A DNA stretch of 64,000 nt from the NCBI RefSeq assembly GCF_000247695.1, contig NW_004624866.1:5409224-5473223 (forward strand), in the 5' to 3' direction. The position numbers and the translations under genes were made by a program. Positions 1-12,911 of this stretch are shown here, in pieces (within the stretch, counting starts at the first letter, position 1; the number at the start of each line of letters is the position of its first letter). This DNA is from Heterocephalus glaber (Eukaryota; Chordata; Mammalia; Rodentia; Bathyergidae). The notes below the pieces were generated by a model. The model did no database searches. It was not told the DNA's origin and saw only the letters and a program-made list of their open reading frames with translations.

Positions 1-45
1 CACATCTTTATCCAGTTTCCAGTTGATAGGCACCTGGGGTGTGCA
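1..45 (-). mobile_element. L1 ORF2-end fragment, cut by window edge
   Basis: This stretch resembles the segment at 12587-12640 and 63346-63400 (ATCCAGTTTCCAGTTGAT and following), which encodes the C-terminal end of L1 ORF2 on the minus strand. The rest lies outside the window. Confidence 0.6.
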
Positions 46-898
46 GAAACATAAATTCTTTCCTTATGACTCTTGACTTTTCCTTTTATGAAATCCATTT
101 GTACCATAACCACATCAGGGTGAGCATCCTTATTGAAGTTATTCCTGTAAAATAAGCATAAGGCCATTTATAAAACATTTACTGGTGTTTAATCATGGTC
201 AGCCAATCTGCAATAATGAAATCAAATATAAATTTAACTGAGATCAGTTGGTGGGAGCTAAAAACCACATATGTAAACTATGTCTGAATGGAATAGCCTC
301 TTAAGTAGAATAGCTTCCAGTATATAAAAAGATCTCTAAGAGGGATATATCAAAAAAATTTTGTAGTTTAGGAAATAAAGATGAGACTAAGAACTGATTT
401 GCAATTGAGAATCAGAATGGTTGTGTATACCCTAGAACTATGTGGTTTTAAAACCATGGTTACACAGTGGAATCCCCTAGGAGCTTTAAAACTGCTGGTG
501 TTCAGGTCATTTTAGTTTAATTGGGCCAAAGCTCAGGCCTGTGCAGAAGGATTTTTAAAGGCTGCCAAGGTGATTCTTATATGTAGGCCAGGCTGAGAAG
601 CACTGCGCTTAATGATCGCTGGTCCTTACTTCCCATGTATGGTCCTACAGCTTGCCTCCACTGGCAGCGAATTTAGACCCATTTCACTTTATCTAATTTG
701 TTAATTTTCCATGGTGGGCTGAGGTCTCATTAGGCAGTTTGATTGCACATCCTCTGAGGGCTTCAGAAAATGAAATGTAGCTTGGGGATCATTGGAGGGC
801 ATGAGACTAAAGTTCATGGTAAAAGCATCCTGCTGTGGAGGGCCAATAAATATTCACTTTTGGTTAAGTGTTAACTCCTGGAGGCTGTTGATGACCTA
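46..898. other. intron, nothing recognised
   Basis: Sequence before e1. I see no exon, RNA gene or clear repeat here. Confidence 0.5.
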
Positions 899-910
899 AG
901 ACAGGTTTTT

Positions 911-1216
911 GTTTTTTTTGTTGTTTTTTTTAAGATTAGACAGAATTTTATTTTATTTTTTGGCTTAAATTCTTTTATTGGTACGTTTTAGGTGTACAAT
1001 ACATTTACATTTATCATTGGGTGCTTGTACCTGTACACGATGTATCTTGGTTCTCATTTTTCCCCATTACCCGTGTGCCCTTCACCCCTCCACCCTTCCC
1101 TATTTACATACTTCGTTTCCATTTTTTCTTCTTTTCTCATAATTTTTCCTTTCCATTCTTTCCTTTCCCCATCTCCTCCCACCACCCCTACCCCTTTGGA
1201 CTTTTTCCTATTTCAA
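911..1216 (-). mobile_element. 5'-truncated L1, 3' end only
   Basis: The element is an L1 3' UTR in minus orientation: T-rich tail at the left, then TTAAATTCTTTTATTGGTAC (reverse complement has AATAAAAG), then a C/T-rich stretch. Flanking AGACAGGTTTTT copies at 899-910 and 1217-1228 are the target-site duplication. Confidence 0.85.
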
Positions 1217-1778
1217 AGACAGGTTTTTTAAAAACAAAAAAACCAAAAAAAACCTCAAGATTTTCTTGCCTTTAAAAAAAAATCACTGGTATTCAGCAAA
1301 GACAGAAAATTATTTAATTTATTGCCAATACATTTTGTTAATTTAGACACTATGAACTTAGAATTTCTGATATTCTGAACAGAATGTTAGCAAAATTCTG
1401 TAGTTTTTTTTATTCTGTAGTATTTTTAAAATGGTTAGTAGCTAAACCAATAATATAATTTAGATTATTGATCATTCCACTCAAGAGTATTCTTTGAAGC
1501 CTCAATAGTGACAATGTATATTACTACTAAAGCAAGAATTCATTTTATAGTCAACAGAAATAATAAAATCTCCAGGATCCAGTCATTTTTAGGAAGAGCA
1601 ATTAACAGATTCTATTTTAGCTTTTGGTGAGCGGGTATGGGACAAAATGAAAGCTGTTATAACTGCTAATTGTTATAACTTGGGGGACTTTGAAAAATTA
1701 TATTGGGATGAATATGTGGCTTGAAGTTTCTGCTGCTGTCTTGTCAGGATCTGAGCTAATATCCGATATGCTTTTTAG

Positions 1779-1886
1779 AGTAAATACAAAGAGAACTTTG
1801 AGAAAGCAAAAGGACAGTCATACGCCAGCACAAGTGACACTCCAGAACTTCGAAGAATCAAGAAAGTACAAGATCAACTCAGCGAG
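1779..1886 (+). CDS. NEB: NEB exon e1: single nebulin module
   Basis: This exon has 36 codons, begins SKYKENF and ends DQLSE. It belongs to the single modules before the super-repeats. The acceptor is TTTTTAG; an AG two bases later is possible but would break phase 0. The donor GAG|GTGGGT is weak apart from its exonic G. The upstream partner exon is outside the window. Confidence 0.88.
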
Positions 1887-2371
1887 GTGGGTTGCATTGC
1901 TAAAATAAAGAAGAGAGACATTTCAAAAATATGCCTAGCACTGGGACTAGGGCTTTAAATATATGTAGAAAGAATAAGGGATCGAGAAAGCAGAAGTCAT
2001 AGATTATGTTGCTGTAAATATGAAGCCAGAGACTTTTTGTTTTCAATTTTTATTGCTAAAAGCTTAGTTTAGCGGCTAGCTTGAGAGGAGGCTATGAGAT
2101 GGAAACTTTAATTCATTGTAGTCCTCCACACTGAAGCACGGTGAGGTCGAGAAGCACCAGGCTGGAAATTTGGCCAGGAAAGCAGAGAACAGTGAATACA
2201 GGTGTCCTGTGGATCTACAAAGATCATGGTGTCCCAGCTAAAATGCAGAAGCTTTGCTTTGTGATGCAGACTTAGGGCCACTGGGTTGATGCTCTTTATT
2301 TATATGATATTCTTTACCATACTCACATGTTTATGCTTGTCAAGAACTCTAATCTTGTATTATTTCCACAG

Positions 2372-2476
2372 GTTAAGTATCGAATGGATGGTGATGTCGC
2401 TAAGACGATCTGTCACGTGGATGAAAAAGCAAAAGATATTGAACATGCAAAGAAAGTGTCGCAGCAAGTCAGCAAG
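2372..2476 (+). CDS. NEB: NEB exon e2: single nebulin module
   Basis: This exon has 35 codons, begins VKYRMDGD and ends QQVSK. The acceptor is TTCCACAG and the donor AAG|GTAAGA. The module ends SK instead of SD, so the actin motif at this junction is non-canonical. It matches the order of human nebulin. Confidence 0.95.
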
Positions 2477-3108
2477 GTAAGATTATGGCATGGGTGGTTG
2501 GGATATTCAGTGTCCCACAGTCACCTCTGCTGTGTCTTAAGGAAGGGACAGACCCGATCCGGCTCACCAGTCCCATGGACAGTCCCCACATTCATGAAGG
2601 GGGCTCCACAGATGGCTGAAGTAGCCCACAGGAGGGATAGGTGGATTAAAGCTTCCATAACTTGCCCGAAGAGTCAGCTACAAATCAGCTGCAGGGAGTT
2701 GCTGCCCTGAATGCAGTCTCACTGTTGCTGGAGTCTCTATCTGTTAAAGATCTGGGGAACTAAATTTTTATGAGAAATTTCCAAATTACAAATGCAGGCC
2801 ACTAACTATTAAACATTTTCAAATACCATGCAAATTAAAAGAAATGTGTCCAGCGGCCAAATTGAGTCAATGATTGATTGGTTGTAACCTTTGAAAAGAA
2901 CTTATAGAGAATCAGAATCCTGAATCAGTTGAAAAAAATTAGAATTTCAAGAAAAGATTCCTAATATGGGTGACGTATCGTCGGATGTGGACATAGCCAG
3001 CGTTTTCCTGGTAACCCTTAGGCAGCCTGTGTGTGCGGCTGCCATCCCTACTCCCCTCTCTTCTCCAGTTCTTCTGCCTACCACAGGTCTTTTGCTCTTC
3101 CTGTCTAG

Positions 3109-3213
3109 GTTTTATACAGGCAGAACTGGGAAGACACCAAGGATAAGTACCTGCTTCCCCCTGACGCCCCTGAACTTGTCCAGGCTATTAAGAACACAGC
3201 CATGTTCAGTAAG
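3109..3213 (+). CDS. NEB: NEB exon e3: single nebulin module
   Basis: This exon has 35 codons, begins VLYRQNWED and ends TAMFSK. It contains LPPDAPEL, the D-x-P centre typical of a nebulin module. The acceptor is CCTGTCTAG and the donor AAG|GTAAGA. Confidence 0.95.
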
Positions 3214-3769
3214 GTAAGAGCCTCTGCTTCACTGCCCTGTCTAGCTTCCTGTGTAACCCAACCATATGCTTTAAAGCAACCCTTGATAAACTCCTGACAA
3301 TCTGATATATAATTTCCCAGGTTTTTTGTGAGTAGCTTTGAAACAGGAATGAGCTTGCAAGAGTCAGCCTGAGCTTTTTTCAAGGACAGTTCTTGGGCTG
3401 AGTGGTGGAGAGTCCTTTGAGAACCTGAGCAGCCTCAGAGGAACATGTTCCTTGGAAACACTTAAGATTTCAACAATGTTCTAGATTTTTCTGTAGACCC
3501 TGTGTTACACTTTGGATATCCCTGGCTATCACTTTTTTATAGAGGTTTATTTTGTGACAGCTATTCCAAAATCAGGCACATCAGGACAAGCTATTAACAA
3601 GAATGTCTTGAACTGAATGGAAAGAGAGAGGTTCTCTGTGAATTTCATTTACCTTTGCTCTCACCTTGCCCTTGATTCCTTATACCATTGATGAATAAGT
3701 TTAAAACAATGTATTTCATGTAAGTGTGATCTCATTTTTCTCATAACTTTTCATTCTTTTCTGATTTAG

Positions 3770-3874
3770 AAACTGTATACTGAAGACTGGGAAGCAGACA
3801 AAAGTTTGTTTTACCCATATAATGATAGCCCGGAACTAAGGAGGGTTGCCCAGGCCCAGAAAGCTCTCAGTGAT
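3770..3874 (+). CDS. NEB: NEB exon e4: single nebulin module
   Basis: This exon has 35 codons, begins KLYTEDWEAD and ends KALSD. It holds NDSPELRR at the module centre. The acceptor is TGATTTAG and the donor GAT|GTAAGT. It is followed by a 3.7-kb intron rich in old repeats. Confidence 0.95.
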
Positions 3875-4229
3875 GTAAGTGAAGTGCAGTTGACACCATT
3901 TGGGAGTATGGAGTCAGGGAGATTTGGGTTACGTCTTTCACAGATGATCACTGCACTTTTGTTACAAAGACTAAATGCCATTATTGCAGAGGAGCACATT
4001 TAGAATCATAATTTATAATATCTAAATTTATATTAGACACAATTTATACTTTATGTTAGATAAAGTATTATGCATGAATACCTGGTGAGATAGAAAAATA
4101 TTACCAGAAATTTTCATGATTGCCCCTGAGAATTTATAATCAGGCTTATAAGATGAAATGTTACATATCAGCAAGAAAAAATTAAAATCAAAGCACAATG
4201 CAACAGTCTAATAACTTGGTATGAGAAAG

Positions 4230-5110
4230 GATACACGTCAGTACTCAGGCCTGTGGAGGTAAAAATAGGGGGAGGAGTAGTAATGAAGAAGAAAGGTATT
4301 TCAAGCTAAGGGAGTGCTTGGACCAAACGACAGGGGTGAAATGACTCTGAAGTGTTAAGGAATAACGTAAGTGAACAATGTTTTGTTTGGAGGGGATTTA
4401 TGAGCTTGCTGGCGGCAGAAACCTAAAAATCAGACAAAATAGCTTTGACATGATAGGGTAAGCAATAAGAGGATCCTAAGAGTCTGGAGGGAAAAACAAT
4501 ATGACAAAAATAGAATCTGGAGACATTCTGATTGTCACAGTGTGGTGAATTAGGACTAGCAAAAACAAGAAATCATCATAATTTGTAGAAGTCTATTTTA
4601 GTACTATAGATGGGTCAGAGAGATGTTAGGGAACAAAAAAGAAATGAATCTGAAGATAATAAGTATTAACAAGTGGTAACTGGGTATTGGAGACAAAGGA
4701 GAGAAAGAAGTCATAGATGAGTTTATGACCATAGGCAGATGGCCTGAGTGAATATAGGTACAGCTGGTAAAGATGCTTTAATGGAGAAAGAAACTGACTT
4801 GAGTTAATGGAAGGAACAGATGAAGGCACCCTGTGAGTAAATTAGAAATTTTGTACTTTGCTTAGATGTGAGATCAGGGCAAGAACTTAATATTTAAGAG
4901 TCATCAAAACAAAAGCTGTAGCTGAAGACACAAAATGTATGAGGATGAAGAAGAGGGCACAGCCAAGGGCAGAGTGTTGGAGGATATTCACAGTTAGGAC
5001 ATCTGGAAAACTGCCTGCAAAAGGATGAGGGAACAACAGAGAAGTTGAAGGGGAACCAGGAAATGCCATGTCATGTAAGCCTAGGGGAGGTTTCCAAGAA
5101 GACACTTAAT
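4230..5110 (+). repeat. ancient interspersed repeat, family not assigned
   Basis: The purine-rich sequence (GGAACCAGGAAATGCCATGT, GGTAACTGGGTATTGGAG and similar) resembles a common old mammalian repeat that I cannot name. Similar sequence occurs at 16420-16740 and about 24870-25480. It fills most of the first part of the e4-e5 intron. Confidence 0.45.
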
Positions 5111-5616
5111 CTCCTGGGATCTCCCTTAATCCATAATACAAAGATGAAGGATTACCTCCTCAATCCATTTGGTGTATGGACTTTGAACAAGTGAAATTGG
5201 CTACATTTTGGAGATATCACAATATTGGACATGATGAAGGAGAACATACAGTAATGAAGTAAAATATTCCCCACTTCTACTTGGCAGTTAGGATATAGCT
5301 TTTATTTCTACTACAGACCCAAGTATGCACTATCAGTTTACCAACGAGGCTATTAATACTATTGTCAACACCACAAGTTTCTACAATTATTGGGCACAGC
5401 CTCCTAAACAAGCTGTTGTTCACAGAACATGCCACTGGGTAGGCACATATACTTTGAGTTAGGGGCTTGGATTTGAGGCTGTTTTTCTCTCTCTCCTCTG
5501 TGTCCCTCTTAACTCTACTTACCATGGTTTCTTTATTATATAAATAAAGGCAAAAACTTTGCAGATACTAAGAGATTCTTCAAGCTGACCTACAATGTAG
5601 AATTCTAAATAGATAG

Positions 5617-5745
5617 AGCCTGTTATTGTGGCACATGCCTGTAATCCAAGTACTGTGGGAAGCTGAAACAGGAGGATCACGAGTTTGAGCCCAGCCCGGG
5701 CAATTTAGCCACTTCTTGAGACCCTGTTGGGGGGAAAAAAAAAAT
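5617..5745 (+). mobile_element. B1-type SINE
   Basis: GTGGCACATGCCTGTAATCC, then GAGTTTGAGCCCAGCC and an A tail: the 7SL-derived B1 pattern. Diverged copy in the e4-e5 intron. Confidence 0.8.
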
Positions 5746-7560
5746 CTAACTAGTCAGAATTCTGAAGAAAGTTCCTGAGAAATAAGGGCTTCAAGAGCTG
5801 ATTTCTCTGAAACATCTTGACAGGATGTCATACTTAATCAGCATTTCTCCTGTTTAAATGTTGTCTTCTCCCTAAGGACTTACCGAGCCATGGAAAATTC
5901 CACTTGCTCTTTACCGAAAACAAAGTTCTTCACTTAAAGGAAGTTTAGCTGTAGAATTTATACATTTTAAAACCATCTTTCATATCCCACTTGATTTGAT
6001 ATTCATGAAAGCTTTTGTTATATGCACTAGATAGATACTATTAGGATAAGATATAGTTAGAATTGGTTAAAGTATAATTAGGACCATGCAATTATCTACC
6101 TCCTTTTTCTAATAAAAATCTTGCCATGTAGAAGAAAAAATAATCTGTAGAAGTGTCTCAGCTGAGTAGTAGAAGAGCTGGGAGGGTAACCCTACCCTTC
6201 AGACCTCCCCTCAGGGCATCAGTCTGCAAGACACACATTCAGAAATCAGAGATTAAACCTTCCCTTTAGTCAGGCACAATGCGGGCTACAAGGAGAGGAC
6301 TTTCCTCTGCCATCCCAGAGCCCCAGAAGGGGGATGGGTGTGTGAACCATCATGATGATGTCACCTGATAACCTTAAAAGAGAGAAGGGCCATGTCGAGT
6401 AAACCCCAAGAGAAGGACATCGCATCTGCCCGAGGAGTCAGGGAGGGAAAGCCATGCTGTCCTGAGATGTAGAAAGGTGCAAAGGTTCTTAGGAAGGTGG
6501 GGAGAGGGAAGAGCTGGATATTCTTGAGTGAAGGAACAGCATGTACAATGCCCTGGGGAACTTGAGGGCTGATTTATGAATAATTGGAAGTGTTTAAGAT
6601 TGGTGGGGAAAAAAAATCTGAAAGAGTCAGAGTGGGGGGGATGTGTGATTCATGGACACTGTATATATTTTTAGGTGATAGAAGCCTTTTCTAGGCTGAA
6701 GGGAAGGAGTTCATGAAAAAGGAGGGATTGAACCTGTGAGAAAGAGAAGGGATGACCGATAGAGCTAGACACAAAGGGCAATGGAAGGAATGGTGCAGAG
6801 TGTGAGCCATGCCCGGTGGGGGTGCTGCTCCTTGGAGCCAGGGCAGGGAGTGGAAGTGGCGGAGATGGGTTGGAAAGATGTAAGAGGAAGCTGGGAATGA
6901 GCTGGACTTGATGGGGGATCTAAGGGCAATGTTGGGATTTTAGACTAGCTACTGGCACTAAGGCTGACCAGAGACACATAGTGGAGATGTTTAACCTTTA
7001 TTGAAGTCAAAGCAGCCATTGAATACCATAAAGTCATAGGGTGCTGGGCACAGAGCCCCAAGCACGATGTTGTTCACAGAAAATACTACTGGGTAGGCAC
7101 ATGGATCTCATGCTGCAGTTCAAAGGCTCTCTCCCCTCTACAGCTCTCTGTCCCTTTCTTTATCTCTGTGGAGCACAATATTATTGTCCCATTCATACAT
7201 TTGTATGATTTTTCTTCTGTAGCACTCAGTATTACTGTGTGATTGAATTGATCCAAAACTGGAGCTTGGTTAAGTGGGTAGGAAGAAAAGACGAAAGGTT
7301 GAGAGTTGAGGTAGCTGACGAAAAGAAAGTTGCAATTATAAATTACAGCATGAAAACGAATGGAAGGAAACAGGTCTAGGGCCAAGAGTCCCGGAGAAGA
7401 GGAAAGACTCAAGGAAATAGAAATAATTAGCAATACTAAGAGCAAGTCCATGTAACATGCAGAAGATTATGGTTACAAGACACACTAAAATTTAAGACTT
7501 CAAAGAGTAAAACATCATCCCTTTGAAAAATGCCAACAAATGCAACATAATAGTATAATT
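5746..7560. other. e4-e5 intron, mostly unassigned
   Basis: No exon found. Two stretches (around 5411-5520 and 7065-7145) resemble each other and may be copies of one unnamed old repeat. A minus-strand open frame at 7086-7451 is hydrophobic low-complexity and lacks protein-family features. Confidence 0.5.
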
Positions 7561-7612
7561 AACTGTGGTTCATGAACATCTCTGTTTTTTGTTTTTTTTT
7601 TAATTTTGTCAG

Positions 7613-7717
7613 ATTGCCTACAAAAAAGGTCTCGCTGAACAGCAATCTCAGTTCACCCCTCTGGCTGATCCTCCAGATATAGAATTTGCCAAGAAAGTAA
7701 CCAATCAAGTGAGCAAG
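7613..7717 (+). CDS. NEB: NEB exon e5: single nebulin module
   Basis: This exon has 35 codons, begins IAYKKGLAEQ and ends TNQVSK. Its centre is ADPPDIEFAKK. The acceptor TTTTGTCAG follows a long T tract, and the donor is AAG|GTAAGT. The intron that follows, 6.9 kb to e6, is the longest in the window. Confidence 0.95.
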
Positions 7718-7921
7718 GTAAGTAAATACAGCTGGTACACTGTCTCTTTTGAAAACTCTGCTTAATAATTTCAACCATTAAGGAAAGAAAATGGAGGTGA
7801 ACCTGAAGATGAAATACAAAGGGTTTTTTGCATGTGACCCCCCAAACTCTAAAGCAATATATCCACCAACAGCATTACCTATGTGAAAAAATATTTAGCC
7901 AGCTTGATAATTCAATAACTT

Positions 7922-8006
7922 TTTTTTTTTTGGTACTGGGGATCGAACTTGGGACCTTGCGCTTGCGAGGCAGGTGCCAGAACTGCTGAGCTAAATCCCC
8001 AGCCCA
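7922..8006 (-). mobile_element. ID-like tRNA-derived SINE
   Basis: The minus strand reads GGGCTGGGGATTTAGCTCAG (pol III A box region), then GTTCGATCC (B box region), then an A tail. Perfect 15-base target-site duplications (ATAATTCAATAACTT) lie at 7907-7921 and 8007-8021. Confidence 0.93.
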
Positions 8007-8520
8007 ATAATTCAATAACTTCTAAATGTCAAGGTCACCTCATAAAAAAGGAGTCTGTTCGAGTATCACTTGATTAGTTTTACTTGTGAGAGTGATACTA
8101 CCAGAGTAACTAAGTAACCATTCCCTTCCATGGAGGCTCTAGTTTAATTCAGTGTGAAGACCCAGTGTAGGGTTATGCTGTCAGATGAGGGCAAATACGA
8201 ATTCATGAGTGGGCTCTCAGACATAGCTTAGTTGACAGCAGTGGGCAGCGGACTTCTAACTTCAGGTCCTAGCAAACAGCTTAGGCTGTCTATATTTAGG
8301 GTGATAAATGAGCTCTGAGGAATGCAGCCCTGACAAAGAATGCAGGAAGACAAATGTTCAGCTAGTGAATGAGCCTATGTTAAAGTCCTGGTCCACATCG
8401 GGTAACTTTCTCCTGGGGTATTGCTGCTTTTAAATACCTTTCTTTGCCCTCTGTGGAGTTGAGTCTCAATTTGGTTTTCTGCTTGAATTTTGATGGAATC
8501 TCAAGCTTTCTATTTTAAGG

Positions 8521-8660
8521 GTCAGGTATGGTGGAATGCTTATGTAATCCCTGCCATTGGGAGGCTGAGGAAGGAAGATAGACAGGAGCGTAAGTCTATT
8601 CTGGACTACATAGTGAGTTCAAGGCCAGACTGAACTACACAGTGAGAGCCTGTCACACAT
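8521..8660 (+). mobile_element. B1-type SINE, diverged
   Basis: GTATGGTGGAATGCTTATGT, GGGAGGCTGAGGAAGG and GAGTTCAAGGCCAGAC keep the B1 order. Confidence 0.7.
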
Positions 8661-9247
8661 TCTATCTTATTTCTTGAGGGGAAAGTTATTTCTTTAGTAG
8701 AGGAAAAAGAAGAAAAGATAAAAGATGAAATCTATTTAGTAATGTGTTTTGGTGCCTGATTTTGCATCTTACTTAGCAGGGGCTGTTTAGAAAAAGGATC
8801 TCCCAAGAATAGTGAAATTTCATGAATAGGAGTACCACCAATCTGACATTTTCCCCAGGGCTAAGCAGAGATTAACTTGAGAACTGTGCAAAAAATGGTG
8901 GCTACTGAAAGCCTCTATAGTGGAAATAAGATTGGGAAGGACAATTTACCTTCTTAGAAGACTTTTTAAGTGATCCTTTAGAAATAAAAAGGAATCTATT
9001 TTTAATTTTTATTTAAAGCTTATTTTAAAAGAAATCTTAGGAAATATTTTTTCACTTATTTGGTTATGCAATGTAGGAACCTAAAAGTGAGTTTAAAAAA
9101 TTCCTTTCAAACTCCTCCATAATCATTCTCTCAACGGCTTGCCATTAGATTAGCACTGTGCTTTTCAGGAGAGTAGCCACTAGCTGAATGTGACTATTAA
9201 GCACTTGAAACGTGACTAGTACAAACTGAGCCTAATTCAATGTGGGC

Positions 9248-9592
9248 TTTTATAACAAAATGCAGTACACAGGGTGACTTAAACAACAGACATTTATTTC
9301 TCAGATCTGGGGGCTGGAAATCCAAGATCAAGTACTTAGTGCCTGGGGAGGGCCTTCTTCCTGGCTTGCAGACAGCCCACCTTCTTGTTGTGCCCTCCCA
9401 AAGTGGAGGCAGAGTAAAAGTTCTGGTCTTATTTTTCTAATAAAGACATTAATCGCATCATGGGAACCCCACCCTCAAAAACTCACTGAAAATGAAGTAC
9501 ACCCTAAAGGCCCAACCTCCAAAAACGGTTGCATTGGGTTTTAAATCTTCAGCATATGAATTGGGGGTGGGGGGCAAATTCATTCCATAACA
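9248..9592 (-). mobile_element. LTR-like ancient repeat
   Basis: TATAACAAAATGCAGTACAC, AAACAACAGACATTTATTTC and the end ATTCATTCCATAACA resemble a common mammalian LTR-like interspersed repeat in antisense. The family name is uncertain. It lies in the e5-e6 intron. Confidence 0.55.
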
Positions 9593-12086
9593 CTGAGAGC
9601 CCTATATCAATGTGAAATGGTTCAATTATTATTTTTATATTAATTGTATGTTGGAATGATAATATTTTGGATCTGTTGGCTTAAGTAAAATGATTATTTT
9701 CCCATCTGTTCCTTTTTGTATTAAAAAATGTGAATACTAGAGTGGCTTCCATTTTATGTCTATTGGATTACACTACTCTAGTTGGATAAGATGACAGTGC
9801 CGGATCCTTTGAATCATTGCCATACTTGGGTTTGCCATTGAAGAATAATAATGTGAGCTAAGGGAAGAGTGGCTGTGGATAAAGGTCACTGGATTTGGCC
9901 ATAGTGACATAATTCATCCTAGTCTTACCCAGATTTCCAAGTTCTTAATGACTATTGTGCATCCAAAATAATAAACATGTTGGAAAGTAATGCTTGAGCT
10001 TGGTAACAGTCCATTCAACAGCCAACCGTCCAGCAAGAGAGGCATGGGCCTGCCAAGGGCGACTCGTCTGTGTAACTCTCTTCCCTTCTTTTGGAGCCTT
10101 CTCCACTATCAGTCTACTTTGACTCATCTTTCAGCATTATTGGATTACTCTTTCCCTCCTAAATAGGTAAACATCTTATCCACGTAATCTCTTGGCATTC
10201 CCTTGCCAAACATCTTCCAGATCTACGCTTTAAAGGTCTTATAGCCCCCAGTTCAGATGGGAAGGAGCACATATCTCCAATGATTATATTAATGTTTTCT
10301 GTTTACCGGCCTTCCTAACTATACTTGCCAGAATCATTTATTTTACTTTGTCTTTGGCCAGTGTCATCAGCTACATGCAAGCAACTTGTCTTGGCTCAGG
10401 TGCATCCTGTAGCTCTAATGCAGATGGACAGACTTGTCCATATCAGCAGGTATTTCAGGTGAGAAAAGAAGGCACCCTATGATCAGCTAAAAGCCAGGTG
10501 CTGAATGCAACATGTGGAAGTTCCTTTAGTTTCTCTGTGCCTGCCTCTCTGCATCCCTCTAGATTCACAATAAGAAGAAAATAAAATTTCAGGCTGGAAT
10601 TTGCAGTTGATAAACACAATCTTTCAGCAACATGTTGTTACACGATATGAAACTCTGATCTTCTGAAACCATGGAAATGCCTATCATGTAGAATTAGGAA
10701 GGCTCCCATTGATTTCATCAGAAGAGATTTGACTGAATCAGGAAGGCAGCTCTGGGCCCCTGTGGACAATAAAAATATCAGTTGGGATCTCCTTGACCCC
10801 CGCTAAAAACATATCTATGAATGGGGCCATCAGAAGTCCCAAGGTATAACTACCCACAGAAAGAGACCAATTAACTGACTGGCTTTGTATTCCTTTCCAT
10901 CTGATAACCATATCAAACTACAAATGCAGATGTGAAAAGTAGAAAATGAAGCCATGTGTTTAAGCAGACATTCGAGTGCTTAACGTGCAGCCCAGTGAAG
11001 TAGCCTTAGTTGACTTCTGAAAAGGAACAACAGTGGTGTGGGGGAATCAATCTTACTGTATCTGTGGACATGTGTCACCTTCCTTCCTACAGAACGTGTC
11101 CCGAAGCGTGTTGTTAACTTAATATACTTTCCTCTTTTAAACAAACAATCCCAGAGAAAGTTAAATCGGCTCTTTCCTCTCAGTTTTCATTGGTTAATTC
11201 CAACTCCAACTCAAAGGGAGAGAAGTGTTGGAGAGAAATTCTTGGGTATCACACAAAATGCCTAACACATAGAGTGAGACTCCTTGGCGTCGCGAGAGGG
11301 TCCCATGTGGACTCTTTCCCCCGCTTCCTCTCCCTCCAGCTACAGAGCTTTGTCCTTTCAACTTCTCTCCTACCTGTGAATGAAAGTGAAGGTCATAACT
11401 TCCTCAGCAGTTAACAAGCTGCAGCCTCCTCCTGTGTAGCGAAAATCTTCCCAGATTTGGGAGTATTCAGGAGTGGACTGCAAACAGTCCATCTCTATCC
11501 TGACCTATTTCAACTGTGCGGTAGGAGGAAATAACATTTTGGTTTGTGGAGGTTAAGAAGAGATGGGATTGGGTGGTCTGACACTTTACTTGGCATCTTG
11601 TTTGATATCTTTTTAAAAATCATATCTGTCTCTCACTGTGAGAATTGATCTCAATTTTCCTTAATCTACATACACAGTAGCTGTTCTTAGTAATAGTCCA
11701 AGTTTTGGCCATCATTAAGAACCTCTGATGCTCTACAATTTTAAGTTACGTATATTACCAAGTTCTCTATATCCTAGCTTTGGGATATATCCAGCCTGAT
11801 TTGCCCTTTTCAATCCTAGAGTTTTTCCTTCTTTGATAGAAAGCAGAGGAAAAGACAGTATCCCTACAAAAAAAAAATCAGAGATTAAGAGATCTTAAGC
11901 TGAAGTATTTGTACAGTAAGAATCTCCGAGATTTTGAGTGCCTGTGAACATGTCATAGCTTTCTCAGATTCCTGAAGAGGTCTTGCCCTCCAAAAGATTA
12001 GAAACTCTCAGTTAATCCAAAACAATTCTATTGACTCTAGTTCTTTAAAGTTTCAAAAGAGGAGGGAAGTTAAATCAATTGGTAAT
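9593..12086. other. e5-e6 intron centre, nothing recognised
   Basis: Unique-looking intron sequence of about 2.5 kb. No nebulin module, RNA gene or clear repeat was seen. Confidence 0.5.
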
Positions 12087-12100
12087 ATAATGCAAATCTT

Positions 12101-12911
12101 TTTTTTTCTTAAATTCTTTTATTGGTACATTTTAGGTGTATAATGCATTTACATCTATCATTTGGTGCTTGTACCAGTACATGAAGAATCGTTGTTCATA
12201 TTTTTCCCCCATTACCTGTTTTTCCGCCCTTCCCTCCCTCCACCCTTCCCAATTTACATAGACTTCATTTCCATTTTTTTTTTCTTTTCTCATAATTTTT
12301 TCTTTCCCTTCTTTCCTTTCCCCTTCCCCTTCCCCTCCTACCACCCCTACCCCTTTGGACCTTTTCTTCCTATTTCAAATTATCAATTATTCATTTTAAT
12401 CATTTTATCCCTTATTTACACTTTCAGTTTCTCACACTAGAGAAACTATTCAGTATTTACACATATGTGTCCTATTTATTTCACTTAAGAGTATGGCCTC
12501 AATATGCATCCATTTAGCTATAAATGTCTCTGGTTTCTTGTTCTTTATGGCTGAGTAGTACTCCACTTTATAAAAAAAACCACATCTTCTTTATCCAGTT
12601 TCCAGGGCACTTGGGCAGTTTGATGGGCACTTGGGCTGTTTCCAAGCTTTAGCTATTATGAACTGTGCCTCTATGAACATGGGTGCACATATATCACTGT
12701 GGTATGATTCTTTTAATTCTTTGGGGAAGATCCCCAGCAGGGGAATAGCTGGGTCAAATGGGACCTCTAGTCCTAGTTCTCTGAGGTATCTCCATACTGA
12801 TTTCCACAGTGGTTGCACCAGTTTGCACTCCCACCAACAATGGACAAAGGTTCCTTTCTCCCCACGCCCCTGCCAGCATTTGTTATTGGTTGATTTCTTG
12901 ATAGCAGCCAC
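12101..12911 (-). mobile_element. 5'-truncated L1 with ORF2 C-terminus
   Basis: The copy has the 3' UTR at the left. About 12591-12920, read on the minus strand, carries recognisable L1 ORF2 C-terminal protein ([20 protein letters not shown], then [10 protein letters not shown]). It is truncated at its 5' end. Target-site duplications of 14 bases (ATAATGCAAATCTT) lie at 12087-12100 and 12912-12925. It is a dead insertion in the e5-e6 intron. Confidence 0.93.

Noticed and set aside
1039..1275. Overlapping C/T-rich open frames
   Set aside because: They are the L1 3' UTR pyrimidine tract read as protein; similar frames appear at 12162, 15771 and 63021 for the same reason.
1781..1886. e1 starting two bases later, after the second AG
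   Set aside because: It would break the phase-0 start shared by all other exons and the 36-codon module length.
7086..7451. 121-codon minus-strand open frame starting with a leader-like hydrophobic stretch
   Set aside because: Low-complexity S/L-rich protein from a purine-rich intron repeat; no family resemblance, promoter or conservation that I can see.
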